This document shows, in pieces, positions 1-8,909 of a DNA stretch of 38,554 nt. The notes below the pieces were generated by a model, which was given only the letters and a program-made list of their open reading frames with translations, was not told the DNA's origin and did not search any database. The first letter of the stretch is position 1. Each line of letters starts with the position of its first letter. Source of the stretch: Rhizobiaceae bacterium (GTDB lineage: Bacteria > Pseudomonadota > Alphaproteobacteria > Rhizobiales > Rhizobiaceae). Made by a program: the position numbers and the translations under genes. Where the stretch lies: assembly GCA_020628775.1 (NCBI GenBank), contig JAHDEP010000002.1, forward strand, positions 1-38,554, read 5' to 3'.

Positions 1-2
1 AG

Positions 3-515
3 CTACACAAATTTGAAGCTCCTCAGAAATTGATCGATTCTGAATTCGACAGCATCTGGCGTCAGGTTGAGACTGATCTTGAGCAAAACAACAAAACTTT
101 TGCTGATGAAGACACAACAGAAGAAGAAGCTCGTGAAGAGTATAAGGCACTTGCAGAGCGCCGCGTTCGCTTGGGTCTTGTTCTTTCTAAGATCGGTGAA
201 GCAGCTGAGATCGATGTGACTGAAGATGAGCTTCAGCGTGCATTGTTCGAACAAGTTCGTCAGTTCCCAGGTCAAGAAAAAGAAATCTATGAGTATTTCC
301 AAAAGACACCTGGCGCTGCACAATCACTTCGCGCACCAATCTTTGAAGAAAAAACAATTGATCACATCATGACTTTGATCGACATCAAAGATGAGACAGT
401 GACTAAAGAGCAATTGACTGCAGATGATGAAGCGGAAGCTGCTGCAGAAGAAAAGCCTAAAAAGAAAAAAGCAGCTCCTAAGAAGAAAGCTGCAAAGAAA
501 TCTGAAGACGAATAG
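3..515 (+). CDS. tig: Trigger factor, C-terminal part (5' end outside window)
   Basis: Partial gene: the reading frame is open from the first bases of the window (…[18 protein letters not shown]…), so the TTG start offered by the ORF track at position 30 is internal. The visible part matches the helical C-terminal chaperone domain of trigger factor, the ribosome-associated chaperone that meets nascent chains at the exit tunnel. The PPIase and ribosome-binding domains lie upstream of the window. After the conserved helical region (motif [15 protein letters not shown]) the protein ends in an acidic stretch followed by a lysine-rich tail ([16 protein letters not shown]). Such tails occur in alphaproteobacterial trigger factors; their role is not established. 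A clear terminator follows, so this is the end of its transcription unit. Confidence 0.93.
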   Translation, partial: LHKFEAPQKLIDSEFDSIWRQVETDLEQNNKTFADEDTTEEEAREEYKALAERRVRLGLVLSKIGEAAEIDVTEDELQRALFEQVRQFPGQEKEIYEYFQKTPGAAQSLRAPIFEEKTIDHIMTLIDIKDETVTKEQLTADDEAEAAAEEKPKKKKAAPKKKAAKKSEDE

Positions 516-540
516 TCTGATCGATTTTCAATATTTAAGA

Positions 541-568
541 GCCGTCGGATATTTCCGGCGGCTTTTTT
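541..568 (+). terminator. Rho-independent terminator after tig
   Basis: A 9-bp stem (GCCGTCGGA / TCCGGCGGC, one G-U pair) with a 4-nt loop is followed directly by six T residues. It lies 26 bases after the tig stop codon. Confidence 0.9.
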
Positions 569-621
569 GTTTGCCTTTATGTTTGGTTTGACTACCATGA
601 TGTGATTGCGGGAGTTGTTTT

Positions 622-1239
622 ATGGTTAGCCTAGAATTTTTACTCACATCATTAGTCGTTGTTCTATTGCCAGGTACCGGCGTGATTTATACGCTGGCTT
701 ATGGTTTGGGGCAGGGGCTGCGCGCGAGCATAATTGCCGCATTTGGATGTACGTTAGGCATCATACCCTCAGCATTTGCTGCCATTATTGGTCTGTCAGC
801 GATTTTGCATACGAGTGCCGTGGTTTTTCAGACGATTAAGTTTCTCGGGGTGCTTTATCTGTTTTATATGGCGTGGGGGCTATATAAGGATAGCGGACCG
901 CTAAAATTACAGCGCCAAGACAAAATGCTTAAGCCAAGCAAGATCATCTTAGATGGTGCTTTGTTAAATGCGCTTAACCCAAAGCTATCGTTATTTTTCC
1001 TAGCGTTTTTGCCGCAATTTACGTCCAATACTGTCCAAGCTCCCATATTTGAGCTGACGATGTTGGCCGGTATCTTTATGCTAATGACATTTCTTGTCTT
1101 TATTGTGTATGGCGCATTTGCCTCATATGCGCGTGACTATGTGATATCAAAGCCAAACGTGATGAAATGGATCAGAAACTCATTTGCCGCGTCATTTGGA
1201 CTTTTGGGCTTACGCCTTGCATTTTCATCTGAGAAATAA
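622..1239 (+). CDS. LysE/RhtB-family amino acid exporter
   Basis: A 205-residue inner-membrane protein of the LysE/RhtB translocator family, which exports amino acids or related small metabolites. The N-terminus has the family pattern: first helix, then LLPGTGVIYTLAYGLGQG, matching the usual PGPn region, followed by a GxxxG-rich second helix. About six hydrophobic segments can be drawn, and the length is typical. The ATG is preceded by a GGGAG Shine-Dalgarno-like sequence. It stands alone between the tig terminator and the convergent radC, whose stop is only two bases away. The substrate cannot be told from the sequence. Confidence 0.87.
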   Translation: MVSLEFLLTSLVVVLLPGTGVIYTLAYGLGQGLRASIIAAFGCTLGIIPSAFAAIIGLSAILHTSAVVFQTIKFLGVLYLFYMAWGLYKDSGPLKLQRQDKMLKPSKIILDGALLNALNPKLSLFFLAFLPQFTSNTVQAPIFELTMLAGIFMLMTFLVFIVYGAFASYARDYVISKPNVMKWIRNSFAASFGLLGLRLAFSSEK

Positions 1240-1241
1240 AA

Positions 1242-2042
1242 CTAAATTAGCTTGAGGCCTTTAAAGCTCACATGTCCGTCTTTGCCGATGATGATATGAT
1301 CATGCAGCGTGATGCCAAGTGGCTTGGCTGTGTCCATAATCAGCTGTGTCATATCAATATCCGCCCGAGAAGGCGTAGGATCACCTGACGGGTGATTGTG
1401 AACCAATATGATCGCAGTTGCCGATAGCTCTAGCGCGCGTTTGACAACTTCACGAGGGTATACGGGTGTATGATCAACGGTACCTGTTTGTTGTACTTCA
1501 TCAGCAATCAGCACGTTCTTTTTGTCCAAAAACAAAATACGAAACTGCTCACGCTCTTCAAAGGCCATTGCAGAATGACAATAGTCGATAACCGCTGTCC
1601 ACGATGAGAGCAATTGTTTGTCGCGCAATTCAGATTTTAGCATGCGCTGAGAGATTTGCGATACAAGCTTTAAATCGTACGCCACGCTTTCGCCAATGCC
1701 CTTAACCTCTTGCAAGCGCGCAGCTGGTGCACCAAAGACTTGCGCTAAGCTGCCAAATTTCTCCAGCAGTGCTTTTGCAATCGGTTTGGTGTCGCGGCGG
1801 GGGATTAAACGAAACAGCAGCAGTTCAAGCAGTTCGTAGTCTTCAAGCGCCTCACTGCCTTTTGTTTTAAAGCGTTGACGCAATCGGTCACGATGCCCGT
1901 GATAATGTTCAGCTTTTACCGGTGTTTGCTTTCTTTGTTGAATGACTTTGGTGTTTTGTTCAGCGAAATATAAACGTTCATCAATCTCTGGCTCTTCTAA
2001 ACCAGTTGGTGTTTTCTTGTCGCTGTCACCATTTTCATCCAT
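1242..2042 (-). CDS. radC: RadC-family JAB/MPN-domain protein
   Basis: RadC family protein: an N-terminal UPF0758 helix-hairpin-helix part ([10 protein letters not shown]…, [12 protein letters not shown]) and a C-terminal JAB1/MPN metal-binding domain with the signature [16 protein letters not shown]. The family was once tied to DNA repair, but its true activity is still unclear. I place the start at 2042 rather than 2096, because this ATG overlaps the stop of the upstream map gene as TAATG, has a GGA element 8 bases upstream, and avoids a 55-base overlap with map. The longer start would add 18 residues that look like out-of-frame map sequence. It is the last gene of the phaC-sfsA-map-radC row and ends tail to tail with the LysE exporter. 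Confidence 0.92.
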   Translation of the reverse strand: MDENGDSDKKTPTGLEEPEIDERLYFAEQNTKVIQQRKQTPVKAEHYHGHRDRLRQRFKTKGSEALEDYELLELLLFRLIPRRDTKPIAKALLEKFGSLAQVFGAPAARLQEVKGIGESVAYDLKLVSQISQRMLKSELRDKQLLSSWTAVIDYCHSAMAFEEREQFRILFLDKKNVLIADEVQQTGTVDHTPVYPREVVKRALELSATAIILVHNHPSGDPTPSRADIDMTQLIMDTAKPLGITLHDHIIIGKDGHVSFKGLKLI

Positions 2043-2866
2043 TAACTCAATCCAGGTCGATCCAGGCCTTTCGGGGATAACGTGAAGATTTCGCATCCAT
2101 CTGCTGTAACGCCAATTGAATGTTCATATTGTGCGGTGAGGGATCTGTCCCTTGTTACCGCAGTCCAACCATCTGACAACACTTTTACATGGGGACGACC
2201 CAAATTGATCATTGGCTCAATTGTGAAAATCATTCCCTCGCGCAGTTCAGGCCCCTGATCCGGCTCACCATAATGCAAGATATTAGGAACATCGTGGAAC
2301 ATTTGGCCCAATCCATGGCCACAGAAATCTCGAACCACGGAGCATCTTTCAGCTTCAGCATATGTTTGAATAGCATGCCCAATTGCACCGGTGCGAGCAC
2401 CGGGTTTAACGGCTTCAATTCCAAGCATGAGGCATTTATGTGTGACTTCCATCAAGCGCTCTGCAGCGCGTTTGATTTGCCCAACAGGATACATGCGGCT
2501 TGAATCGCCATGCCAACCATCAACGATATATGTCACATCAATATTGACGATATCGCCTTCTTTGAGTGGTTTGTTGTTTGGAATGCCGTGGCACACCACA
2601 TGGTTGATAGATGTGCAGGATGATTTTGTATATCCGCGGTAGTTCAAAGTGGCTGGAACAGCGTTATGGTCCTTGCCAAATTCAAACACAAATTTATCGA
2701 TTTCTTCTGTCGTAACACCAGGTTTTACGATGTCGACAAGTTCATCAAGACAGCGCGCGGTTAATGCGCAGGCTCTTCGCATACCAGCAAACCCAAATTC
2801 CCCATGAAGACGGATTTGGCCAGTGTTTTTAATTGGCGCTGATTCAGCTGCAATATAGTTTACCAT
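2042..2866 (-). CDS. map: Methionine aminopeptidase, type I
   Basis: Type I methionine aminopeptidase, which removes the initiator methionine from nascent proteins. All five metal ligands of the pita-bread fold are visible: Asp110, Asp121, His184, Glu217 and Glu248, plus the substrate-contacting His93 in [10 protein letters not shown]. The length of 274 residues is normal, and there is no N-terminal zinc-finger extension. Its stop overlaps the radC start by one base (TAATG) and it begins 12 bases after sfsA, which suggests cotranscription and coupling with radC. The map-radC adjacency is common in rhizobial genomes. Confidence 0.97.
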   Translation of the reverse strand: MVNYIAAESAPIKNTGQIRLHGEFGFAGMRRACALTARCLDELVDIVKPGVTTEEIDKFVFEFGKDHNAVPATLNYRGYTKSSCTSINHVVCHGIPNNKPLKEGDIVNIDVTYIVDGWHGDSSRMYPVGQIKRAAERLMEVTHKCLMLGIEAVKPGARTGAIGHAIQTYAEAERCSVVRDFCGHGLGQMFHDVPNILHYGEPDQGPELREGMIFTIEPMINLGRPHVKVLSDGWTAVTRDRSLTAQYEHSIGVTADGCEIFTLSPKGLDRPGLS

Positions 2867-2878
2867 ATCTATTATTCT

Positions 2879-3607
2879 TTATTTACTCGCGTTTTGAACG
2901 TGTTCTTCGTCTAATTCAATCAGACCTTCAGGCGAGATTCCTTTGTCTGTGATTTTGCACCTAATTGCATAAGCTTCAACCCCTTGTTTCATCGCAAGGT
3001 CAAAGTTTTCTGCATATACGGGGTCTAAATCCCGGCAGATTTTCAATTTTTCGCAATCATTGCGTTGGATAAGATAGACCATAATGGCACGGTGACCGTG
3101 TTTAACCATTTCGGCCAGTTCTTGCAAATGTTTGGCACCGCGAGCCGTGGCACTATCGGGGAATTCTGCCAGAGATTTTTCCCTCATAAAGTGAACATTT
3201 TTAATTTCTACATATGCCGTGCCGAGTGTTTCATCTGTAAGCAAGATATCAATGCGAGAGTTCTGGCCGTATTTTTGCTCGCGCTTGAGTGTTTCATAAT
3301 CAGCTAAATTTGAGATCATGCCATCAATTATTGCAGCTTCCACCAGTTTATTTGGCCGCGATGTGTTGATGCCAACAATGGTGTCATCAGCTTCGACAAG
3401 TTCAAGACTATATTGATACTTTCGTGTGCCTCCCGTTCCATGGTCGCACATCCAAATGGTTGATCCTGGCGTTGTTAATCCGCGCATTGAGCCTGTATTA
3501 GGGCAGGAGCCGGTGATTAATGTGCCGTCTTCCATCTCCGCATCGAAAAGAAAGCGTTTGTAGCGTTTGATGAGCTTGCCGCGAACAAGTCTTGGTTCAA
3601 ATATCAT
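2879..3607 (-). CDS. sfsA: SfsA family protein (sugar fermentation stimulation homologue)
   Basis: SfsA homologue, 242 residues. Recognised by the N-terminal OB-like region, the conserved CPNTGSM motif near residue 35, and the PD-(D/E)XK-like nuclease core with YVEIKNV around residue 130. The family was named for a maltose-metabolism phenotype in E. coli and is now usually described as a DNA-binding/nuclease-like protein; its physiological role is unsettled. Its ATG overlaps the phaC stop as ATGA, so translational coupling is likely. Length and motifs look intact. Confidence 0.93.
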   Translation of the reverse strand: MIFEPRLVRGKLIKRYKRFLFDAEMEDGTLITGSCPNTGSMRGLTTPGSTIWMCDHGTGGTRKYQYSLELVEADDTIVGINTSRPNKLVEAAIIDGMISNLADYETLKREQKYGQNSRIDILLTDETLGTAYVEIKNVHFMREKSLAEFPDSATARGAKHLQELAEMVKHGHRAIMVYLIQRNDCEKLKICRDLDPVYAENFDLAMKQGVEAYAIRCKITDKGISPEGLIELDEEHVQNASK

Positions 3608-5427
3608 TTGATAGTTGCACTCACATAAGAACCGGGCGCATTTTCAATTGGCTTGAGCTTTGTGCCCCCGGGTTTACGCGCTTTAACATCGTCTTTATCG
3701 CCATTTGAAACCCATTCATGCCAATGTGGCCACCAAGATCCAGGTGTTTCAGTCGCTGTGGCTTTCCACTGCTCAAAATTCTGTTTGCCGCGATCGCCGG
3801 TCCAATATTGATATTTGCCAGCCGCTGGTGGATTAACGATACCGGCAATATGCCCTGAACCCGACATGACATACTCTGTTGGTCCGCTGAAGAAACTGCA
3901 ACCAAGGTAAACTGATTCCGGCGGAGCGATATGATCTTCTTTCGCGGCGATATGCATGACAGGAATTTCAATATCAGAGACGTTAACGGCTTTGCCATCG
4001 AGCACCATGCGACCTTGCGACAGATTGTTCTCAAGATAGCAATTGCGCAGATAAAACGAATGATTTGCCGCCGACATGCGTGTTGAGTCTGAGTTCCAAT
4101 GCAACAGATCAAACGGCATTGGGTCTTTGCCTTTAAGATAATTATTGACCACATAGGGCCAAATAAGATCCGCAGCACGCAGCATGTTAAATGCCGCCGC
4201 CATCTTCGAACCTTCAAGATATCCTTTGGCTTTCATGTCTTCTTCAAGCGTATCAATATGCTCCTGATCAGCAAAAACTTTCAAATCGCCTGCATGGGTG
4301 AAATCAACTTGCGTTGTGAAGAATGTTGCAGATTTTATCCGTTTGTCGCCTTTTTGTGCATGTAGCGCCAAAGTCGCAGTGAGCAGCGTGCCGCCAACAC
4401 AATAACCAATGGCGTTGGCTTGTTTTTCTCCGGTGGCTTTTTCAATTGTATCTAGCGCGAAATCAATGCCCAGCTTTGCGTAATCCGTCCAATCCAGTTT
4501 TGAATGCTCTTCAGTTGGATTTACCCAGGAAATTACAAATACCGTGTGGCCTTGTTCGACAACCCAGCGGATGAAGGATTTCTTTTCATTCAGATCGAGA
4601 ATGTAGAATTTGTTGATCCAAGGCGGGCAAATCAGAAGAGGGGTCTTTAAAACCTTATCTGTTGTCGGCTCATATTGAATGATTTGACAAACATCACTTT
4701 GCGCAATGACCTTGCCCGGCGAAACAGCGATATTTTCACCCAGTTTAAAGGGGGTTGAATCAACCTGTCTGACTTTTAGATCACCTTTACCTGCGGCGAT
4801 ATCTTCAGCCAGATTATGCATGCCGCGCACAAGATTTTCTCCATTTGTTGCGACAGTTTCTTTGTAGATCTCTGGATTAGTTAGCGCAAAGTTTGTCGGT
4901 GAAAGCGCCTGTAAGATTTGACGCACATAAAACTCAGCTTTGTGTTTTGTGTGATCGTCTAAGCCTTCAGTTTGCGCAACCAATCTTTCCGCCCAATCGC
5001 TTGTAACCCAATAGGCGTTGCGAAGAACTTCAAAGAACGGTTGGTTTTGCCAGTCCGGGTCTGAAAAACGTCTGTCTTTACGAGTGGTAAAAGCGTCTTC
5101 TTCTTCTTTGTTTGCCATTTTGTTGATGGAGTGTGTCCAAAGCTCAAAATAGCTCGTTAGGAGAGAGGTTTGTGCTTCAAGCGCGCGTTGCGGATCTTCC
5201 ATCCAATATTGGCTAACTTTGGACAGTGTTTTGACCATATCAGCGACTGGTTCAGAAGGTTTATCGACCTTTTCGCCTTTTTCACGGGGCTCAACCCATG
5301 CAGCAGCAGCTTTACCCAATTGCTCGACAGTTCGCGCTAAATTATAGGCCATTTTCTCCGGGTCATTGACAACATACGCTTCCAGAGGGTTTTTTGTATC
5401 CGGTTTGTCGTCTTTTTTGTCAGTCAA
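3604..5427 (-). CDS. phaC: Class I poly(3-hydroxyalkanoate) synthase
   Basis: PHA synthase, which polymerises hydroxyacyl-CoA (mainly 3-hydroxybutyryl-CoA) into carbon-storage granules. The lipase-like box is GYCVGG with the nucleophilic cysteine near residue 343. The aspartate (KEDHIAPP) and histidine (GSGHIAG) of the triad are present, and the size is that of class I enzymes, which work without PhaE or PhaR subunits. Both starts considered are TTG. I prefer 5427 (607 aa) because a GGGAG sits seven bases upstream; the 5451 start in the ORF track lacks such a site. The stop overlaps sfsA. No phaAB or phasin gene is in the window, so precursor supply is encoded elsewhere. Confidence 0.94.
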   Translation of the reverse strand: MTDKKDDKPDTKNPLEAYVVNDPEKMAYNLARTVEQLGKAAAAWVEPREKGEKVDKPSEPVADMVKTLSKVSQYWMEDPQRALEAQTSLLTSYFELWTHSINKMANKEEEDAFTTRKDRRFSDPDWQNQPFFEVLRNAYWVTSDWAERLVAQTEGLDDHTKHKAEFYVRQILQALSPTNFALTNPEIYKETVATNGENLVRGMHNLAEDIAAGKGDLKVRQVDSTPFKLGENIAVSPGKVIAQSDVCQIIQYEPTTDKVLKTPLLICPPWINKFYILDLNEKKSFIRWVVEQGHTVFVISWVNPTEEHSKLDWTDYAKLGIDFALDTIEKATGEKQANAIGYCVGGTLLTATLALHAQKGDKRIKSATFFTTQVDFTHAGDLKVFADQEHIDTLEEDMKAKGYLEGSKMAAAFNMLRAADLIWPYVVNNYLKGKDPMPFDLLHWNSDSTRMSAANHSFYLRNCYLENNLSQGRMVLDGKAVNVSDIEIPVMHIAAKEDHIAPPESVYLGCSFFSGPTEYVMSGSGHIAGIVNPPAAGKYQYWTGDRGKQNFEQWKATATETPGSWWPHWHEWVSNGDKDDVKARKPGGTKLKPIENAPGSYVSATIK

Positions 5428-5569
5428 TATGGCGCTCCCGCATAATACCAAGTAATGAGTATCAAGCCTTAGTTAGGCTATGATGTTATCATATGGATGT
5501 ATATGTAAGTTTTTAATGACTTTTTGCTCGTTTGTCATCGCTTCAATGCGAGTTTGGGATGTATAAAGC

Positions 5570-6106
5570 ATGAATAATGATAGGATACGCTTTTTTGTCA
5601 CAGTCGTATTTGCGTTTGCGTTGACGAGTTGTGTTTCAACCTCGCTGGAAGATGCAGCGCCAACTGCAGTGCCTAACCAGCCAACTAATTTGACCGCCAT
5701 TAGCCAAGAAACTGCAGCGCAGGAGCCTAACCAGCAGACAGCACAAGAGGCGTTACAAGCACCTTTGCCAGCTACAACTGCGCAGCAACCCACTGTAAAT
5801 AATACAGTTCCAACCGCAACAAGCAGCCAATCAGCTAGCAGTAATAATGCCGTTGCGGTTGATAGTAATGCTATTCCGCCAAAGCCAACGGGTGAACAAT
5901 TTCCCTCCTTTGCAGAAGAGAAGCGCGGCGAAACTAATCAGATGACGCCTGAAGAGAAAGCTGCAATTGAAGCGCAAATGACTGAGCTGTTGATCCAGCG
6001 CGAAACGGACCCACGAATCAAGGCGCGATATCAGGCACGTCTGAGATATCTGCGCCAATTGGCAAAAACCCATGCTTCGGACACGTCTGCCAAAATTGCG
6101 CAGTAA
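5570..6106 (+). CDS. Small Ala/Pro/Gln/Thr-rich lipoprotein of unknown function
   Basis: 178 residues with a short positive N-terminus, a hydrophobic segment and a lipobox (ALTSC, cysteine 21), so probably a lipoprotein. Residues 25 to about 105 are low-complexity, rich in Ala, Thr, Gln, Pro and Asn, and contain no cysteine. This part is probably a disordered tether. The C-terminal 60 residues are charged and likely helical (TPEEKAAIEAQMTELL … ARYQARLRYLRQLA). I recognise no named domain. It is divergent from phaC and lies 120 bases before the aminotransferase gene. A cell-envelope linker or anchoring role is only a guess from the architecture. Confidence 0.75.
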   Translation: MNNDRIRFFVTVVFAFALTSCVSTSLEDAAPTAVPNQPTNLTAISQETAAQEPNQQTAQEALQAPLPATTAQQPTVNNTVPTATSSQSASSNNAVAVDSNAIPPKPTGEQFPSFAEEKRGETNQMTPEEKAAIEAQMTELLIQRETDPRIKARYQARLRYLRQLAKTHASDTSAKIAQ

Positions 6107-6226
6107 TTTCAGCTTATGACATATGTTAGCCCAACTAATAGCAATATATTGGGTTTGGCCCTTGCTTTTGGATTTTAGACATAGCAAATCATAATAAACC
6201 AACTAACTATCAAAGAGAGAAAGAAA

Positions 6227-7453
6227 ATGGTTGAATTCCACTCTGTCAAAAGACTCCCGCCTTATGTGTTCGAACAGGTTAACCGCCTGAAAGCGAGCGC
6301 ACGAGCGGCCGGAGCCGACATTGTGGATTTGGGCATGGGTAATCCTGATTTGCCAACCAACCAATCTATCGTTGATAAATTGTGCGAAGCTGCACAGGAT
6401 CCAAGAGCGCACCGTTATTCAACATCGCGCGGTATTCCGGGTCTACGCCGCGCACAGGCGAATTATTACAAGCGCCGTTTTGGCGTCACGCTTGATCCAG
6501 ATACGCAAGTTGTTGCAACTTTGGGATCAAAAGAGGGTTTTGCAAACATGGCGCAAGCCATTACCGCACCCGGTGATGTGATCTTATGCCCGAACCCAAC
6601 ATATCCAATCCATGCCTTTGGATTTATCATGTCGGGCGGGGTTATTCGTTCAATGGAAGTCACGCCAGATGACAGCTTTTTCCCGCATTTAGAACGCGCT
6701 GTAAGGCACTCAATTCCAAAACCATTGGCATTGATTTTAAACTATCCTGCCAATCCAACGGCCTGCGTTGCTTCGCTTGATTTTTATAAAGACGTGATCG
6801 CATTTGCAAAGAAGCATGACATTATCGTTCTGTCAGATTTGGCATATTCCGAGATCTATTTTGACGGCAATCCGCCGCCATCTGTTCTTGAAGTTGATGG
6901 TGCGATGGATGTGGCTGTTGAATTTACATCCATGTCCAAGACCTTCTCAATGCCAGGCTGGCGTATGGGATTTGCCGTAGGTAATGAGCGTCTGATTGGC
7001 GCGCTAAGCCGCGTAAAATCATATCTTGATTATGGTGCGTTTACACCTATCCAAGTGGCAGCAACTGCTGCACTTAACGGTGATGGTTCTGATATCGCGG
7101 AAGTTCGCGATACCTATAAGCATCGCCGCGATGTGATGGTTGAATCATTTGGCCGAGCAGGGTGGGATGTAACGCCACCGGCTGCGACGATGTTTGCATG
7201 GACGAAAATTCCTGAACCTTTCACCCATCTTGGTTCGCTTGAGTTCTCCAAATTACTGGTTGAAAAGGCTGATGTTGCCGTTTCTCCAGGTGTTGGATTT
7301 GGTGAGCATGGTGATGAATATGTGCGCATTGCATTGGTTGAAAATGAGCATCGTATTCGTCAGGCTGCGCGCAATATCAAGAAGTTCTTTGCGGAAGCTG
7401 GCGCTGCCGGTAATGAAGCTGAGAATGTGATTGATCTAAACTCACATCGGTAG
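6227..7453 (+). CDS. alaC: AlaC-like PLP aminotransferase (alanine / branched family)
   Basis: Fold-type I class I/II aminotransferase of 408 residues, which uses pyridoxal phosphate to transfer amino groups between amino acids and 2-oxo acids. It resembles E. coli AlaC along its length (RLPPYVF near the N-terminus, MGNPD, YSTSRGIPGLRRA, NPTYPIH). The PLP lysine is Lys238 in SMSKTFSMPGWR and the carboxylate-binding arginine is near the C-terminus. Database names for this group vary (alanine transaminase, LL-diaminopimelate aminotransferase), so the exact substrate is uncertain. The next gene is hom, an arrangement common in alphaproteobacteria that suggests a link to aspartate-family or glutamate/pyruvate metabolism. 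A purine-rich AGAGAGAAAG precedes the ATG. Confidence 0.85.
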   Translation: MVEFHSVKRLPPYVFEQVNRLKASARAAGADIVDLGMGNPDLPTNQSIVDKLCEAAQDPRAHRYSTSRGIPGLRRAQANYYKRRFGVTLDPDTQVVATLGSKEGFANMAQAITAPGDVILCPNPTYPIHAFGFIMSGGVIRSMEVTPDDSFFPHLERAVRHSIPKPLALILNYPANPTACVASLDFYKDVIAFAKKHDIIVLSDLAYSEIYFDGNPPPSVLEVDGAMDVAVEFTSMSKTFSMPGWRMGFAVGNERLIGALSRVKSYLDYGAFTPIQVAATAALNGDGSDIAEVRDTYKHRRDVMVESFGRAGWDVTPPAATMFAWTKIPEPFTHLGSLEFSKLLVEKADVAVSPGVGFGEHGDEYVRIALVENEHRIRQAARNIKKFFAEAGAAGNEAENVIDLNSHR

Positions 7454-7473
7454 CAACACATAATCCACAAAAT

Positions 7474-7528
7474 GAAGATTGACCTCTGCGCTGGGGGGCA
7501 TTAAACCTTGGCGCAAAGTCAATCTTTC
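7474..7528 (+). terminator. Two-tier hairpin between alaC-like gene and hom (terminator or attenuator)
   Basis: AAGATTGAC at 7475-7483 pairs perfectly with GTCAATCTT at 7518-7526, and inside it TGCGC (7487-7491) pairs with GCGCA (7511-7515). The loop holds a G6 run. The T-rich tail (TTTCTTTTC) is interrupted, so termination may be partial. It lies 21 bases after the stop of the upstream gene and about 45 bases before hom. Confidence 0.5.
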
Positions 7529-7574
7529 TTTTCATAGACAGAATTAATTACATCGCACATTGAACGGATATCTT

Positions 7575-8897
7575 ATGTCAAACGGTCTTAAAATTGGTAT
7601 TGCTGGTCTGGGTACTGTTGGCTCATCGCTGGGCCAATTGTTAGAGACAAAAGCAGAAACTTTGACCAAAAGTTGCGGCAAAGATCTCACGGTGACGGCG
7701 GTTTGCGCTGCCAATAAAGACAAAGACCGCGGCTTTGATTTATCTAAAGCAACTTGGTTTGATGATGCTGTTGAATTGGCCGAAAATGCCGATATCAACG
7801 TGCTTGTTGAATTGATCGGTGGTGAAGATGGTATCGCTTATGAAGCGGTCAAGTCTGCGCTTTCACGTGGCTGCCATGTCGTGACCGCCAATAAAGCTCT
7901 TTTGGCAAAACACGGTATGGAATTTGCCGCAATCGCTGAAGAAAAAGGCGTGATCTTAAATTATGAAGCTGCAATTGCAGGCGGCATTCCTATTGTCAAA
8001 GCCATGCGAGAAGCCCTATCAGGCAACAAGATTTCTCGCGTTTACGGCATTATGAACGGGACGTGTAACTATATCCTGACACGCATGCTTGCAGATAACA
8101 TGAGCTTTGAAGATTGTTTGGCTGATGCGCAGAGACTTGGATATGCTGAAGCTGATCCAGCTTTTGATATTGAAGGTAATGACACAGCGCATAAACTTGC
8201 TCTTTTAACCAGCCTTGCATTTGGCACGCAATTGGCGGCCGATGAGATCTATCTTGAAGGTATTACAAATATCACTATCGATGATATTCATGCAGCCGAT
8301 GAGTTGGGCTATCGCATCAAGCTTTTGGGCGTGGCGCAAAAAACAGATACTGGTATTGAACAACGTGTGCATCCAACAATGGTGCCAACACATAGTCTTG
8401 TTGCGCAGGTGGACAGTGTGACTAATGCTGTTGCTGTTGAAACGGATCTTTTAGGCGAACTTGTTATGTCCGGACCTGGGGCCGGTGGTATGGCTACAGC
8501 TTCAGCGGTTATTGGTGATTTGGCTGATATTGCAAAAAGCCGTGAAGGTGCACAGCATGCGCCGGTATTTGGCAATCCTGTCAAAGAGTTGAGCGAGTAT
8601 AAGCGTGCAAAAATGCGTGAGCATAAGGGCGGTTATTTCATTCGTTTATCTGTTGAAGATAAGGCGGGTGTGATCGCAAATATCGCAACACATATGGCGG
8701 ATCAGTCGATCTCACTAAAATCAATTGTTCAACGTGCACAAAACGGCGGCTCAAGCGATCATAATCAAACTGTGATCCTTGTCACGCATGCAACGACAGA
8801 ACAGGCGGTGCGTGATACCGTCGATCACATTGAAAAAGAGGGCTATTTGACTGCGGCTCCTCAAGTGATCCGTATCGAAGACCCTGAAAAATCCTAG
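7575..8897 (+). CDS. hom: Homoserine dehydrogenase
   Basis: Homoserine dehydrogenase: reduces aspartate semialdehyde to homoserine with NAD(P)H, on the path to threonine and methionine. N-terminal Rossmann motif GLGTVG, the central catalytic domain with NGTCNYILT and GYAEADPAFDIEGNDTAHK, and a C-terminal ACT domain (about residues 350-430), which in this family gives feedback control by threonine. The ORF track starts at a TTG at 7560; I prefer the ATG at 7575 (440 aa), which gives the usual short N-terminus before the nucleotide-binding strand. It is preceded by the hairpin at 7474-7528. The stop codon sits in the loop of a small palindrome (AAAATCC TAG GGATTTT). Confidence 0.96.
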   Translation: MSNGLKIGIAGLGTVGSSLGQLLETKAETLTKSCGKDLTVTAVCAANKDKDRGFDLSKATWFDDAVELAENADINVLVELIGGEDGIAYEAVKSALSRGCHVVTANKALLAKHGMEFAAIAEEKGVILNYEAAIAGGIPIVKAMREALSGNKISRVYGIMNGTCNYILTRMLADNMSFEDCLADAQRLGYAEADPAFDIEGNDTAHKLALLTSLAFGTQLAADEIYLEGITNITIDDIHAADELGYRIKLLGVAQKTDTGIEQRVHPTMVPTHSLVAQVDSVTNAVAVETDLLGELVMSGPGAGGMATASAVIGDLADIAKSREGAQHAPVFGNPVKELSEYKRAKMREHKGGYFIRLSVEDKAGVIANIATHMADQSISLKSIVQRAQNGGSSDHNQTVILVTHATTEQAVRDTVDHIEKEGYLTAAPQVIRIEDPEKS

Positions 8898-8909
8898 GGA
8901 TTTTATTCG

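Noticed and set aside
3-323. 106-aa minus-strand ORF at the left edge
   Set aside because: Antisense of trigger factor, with Phe/Leu runs arising from the coding strand.
2042-2096. Longer radC start at 2096
   Set aside because: Would overlap map by 55 bases with no ribosome-binding site; the TAATG start fits better.
3621-4217. 198-aa ORF on the minus strand inside phaC
   Set aside because: Out-of-frame shadow of phaC: no family resemblance, and the phaC frame is intact.
5831-6202. 123-aa minus-strand ORF over the lipoprotein gene
   Set aside because: Antisense shadow; the plus-strand frame has a proper lipobox and signal segment.
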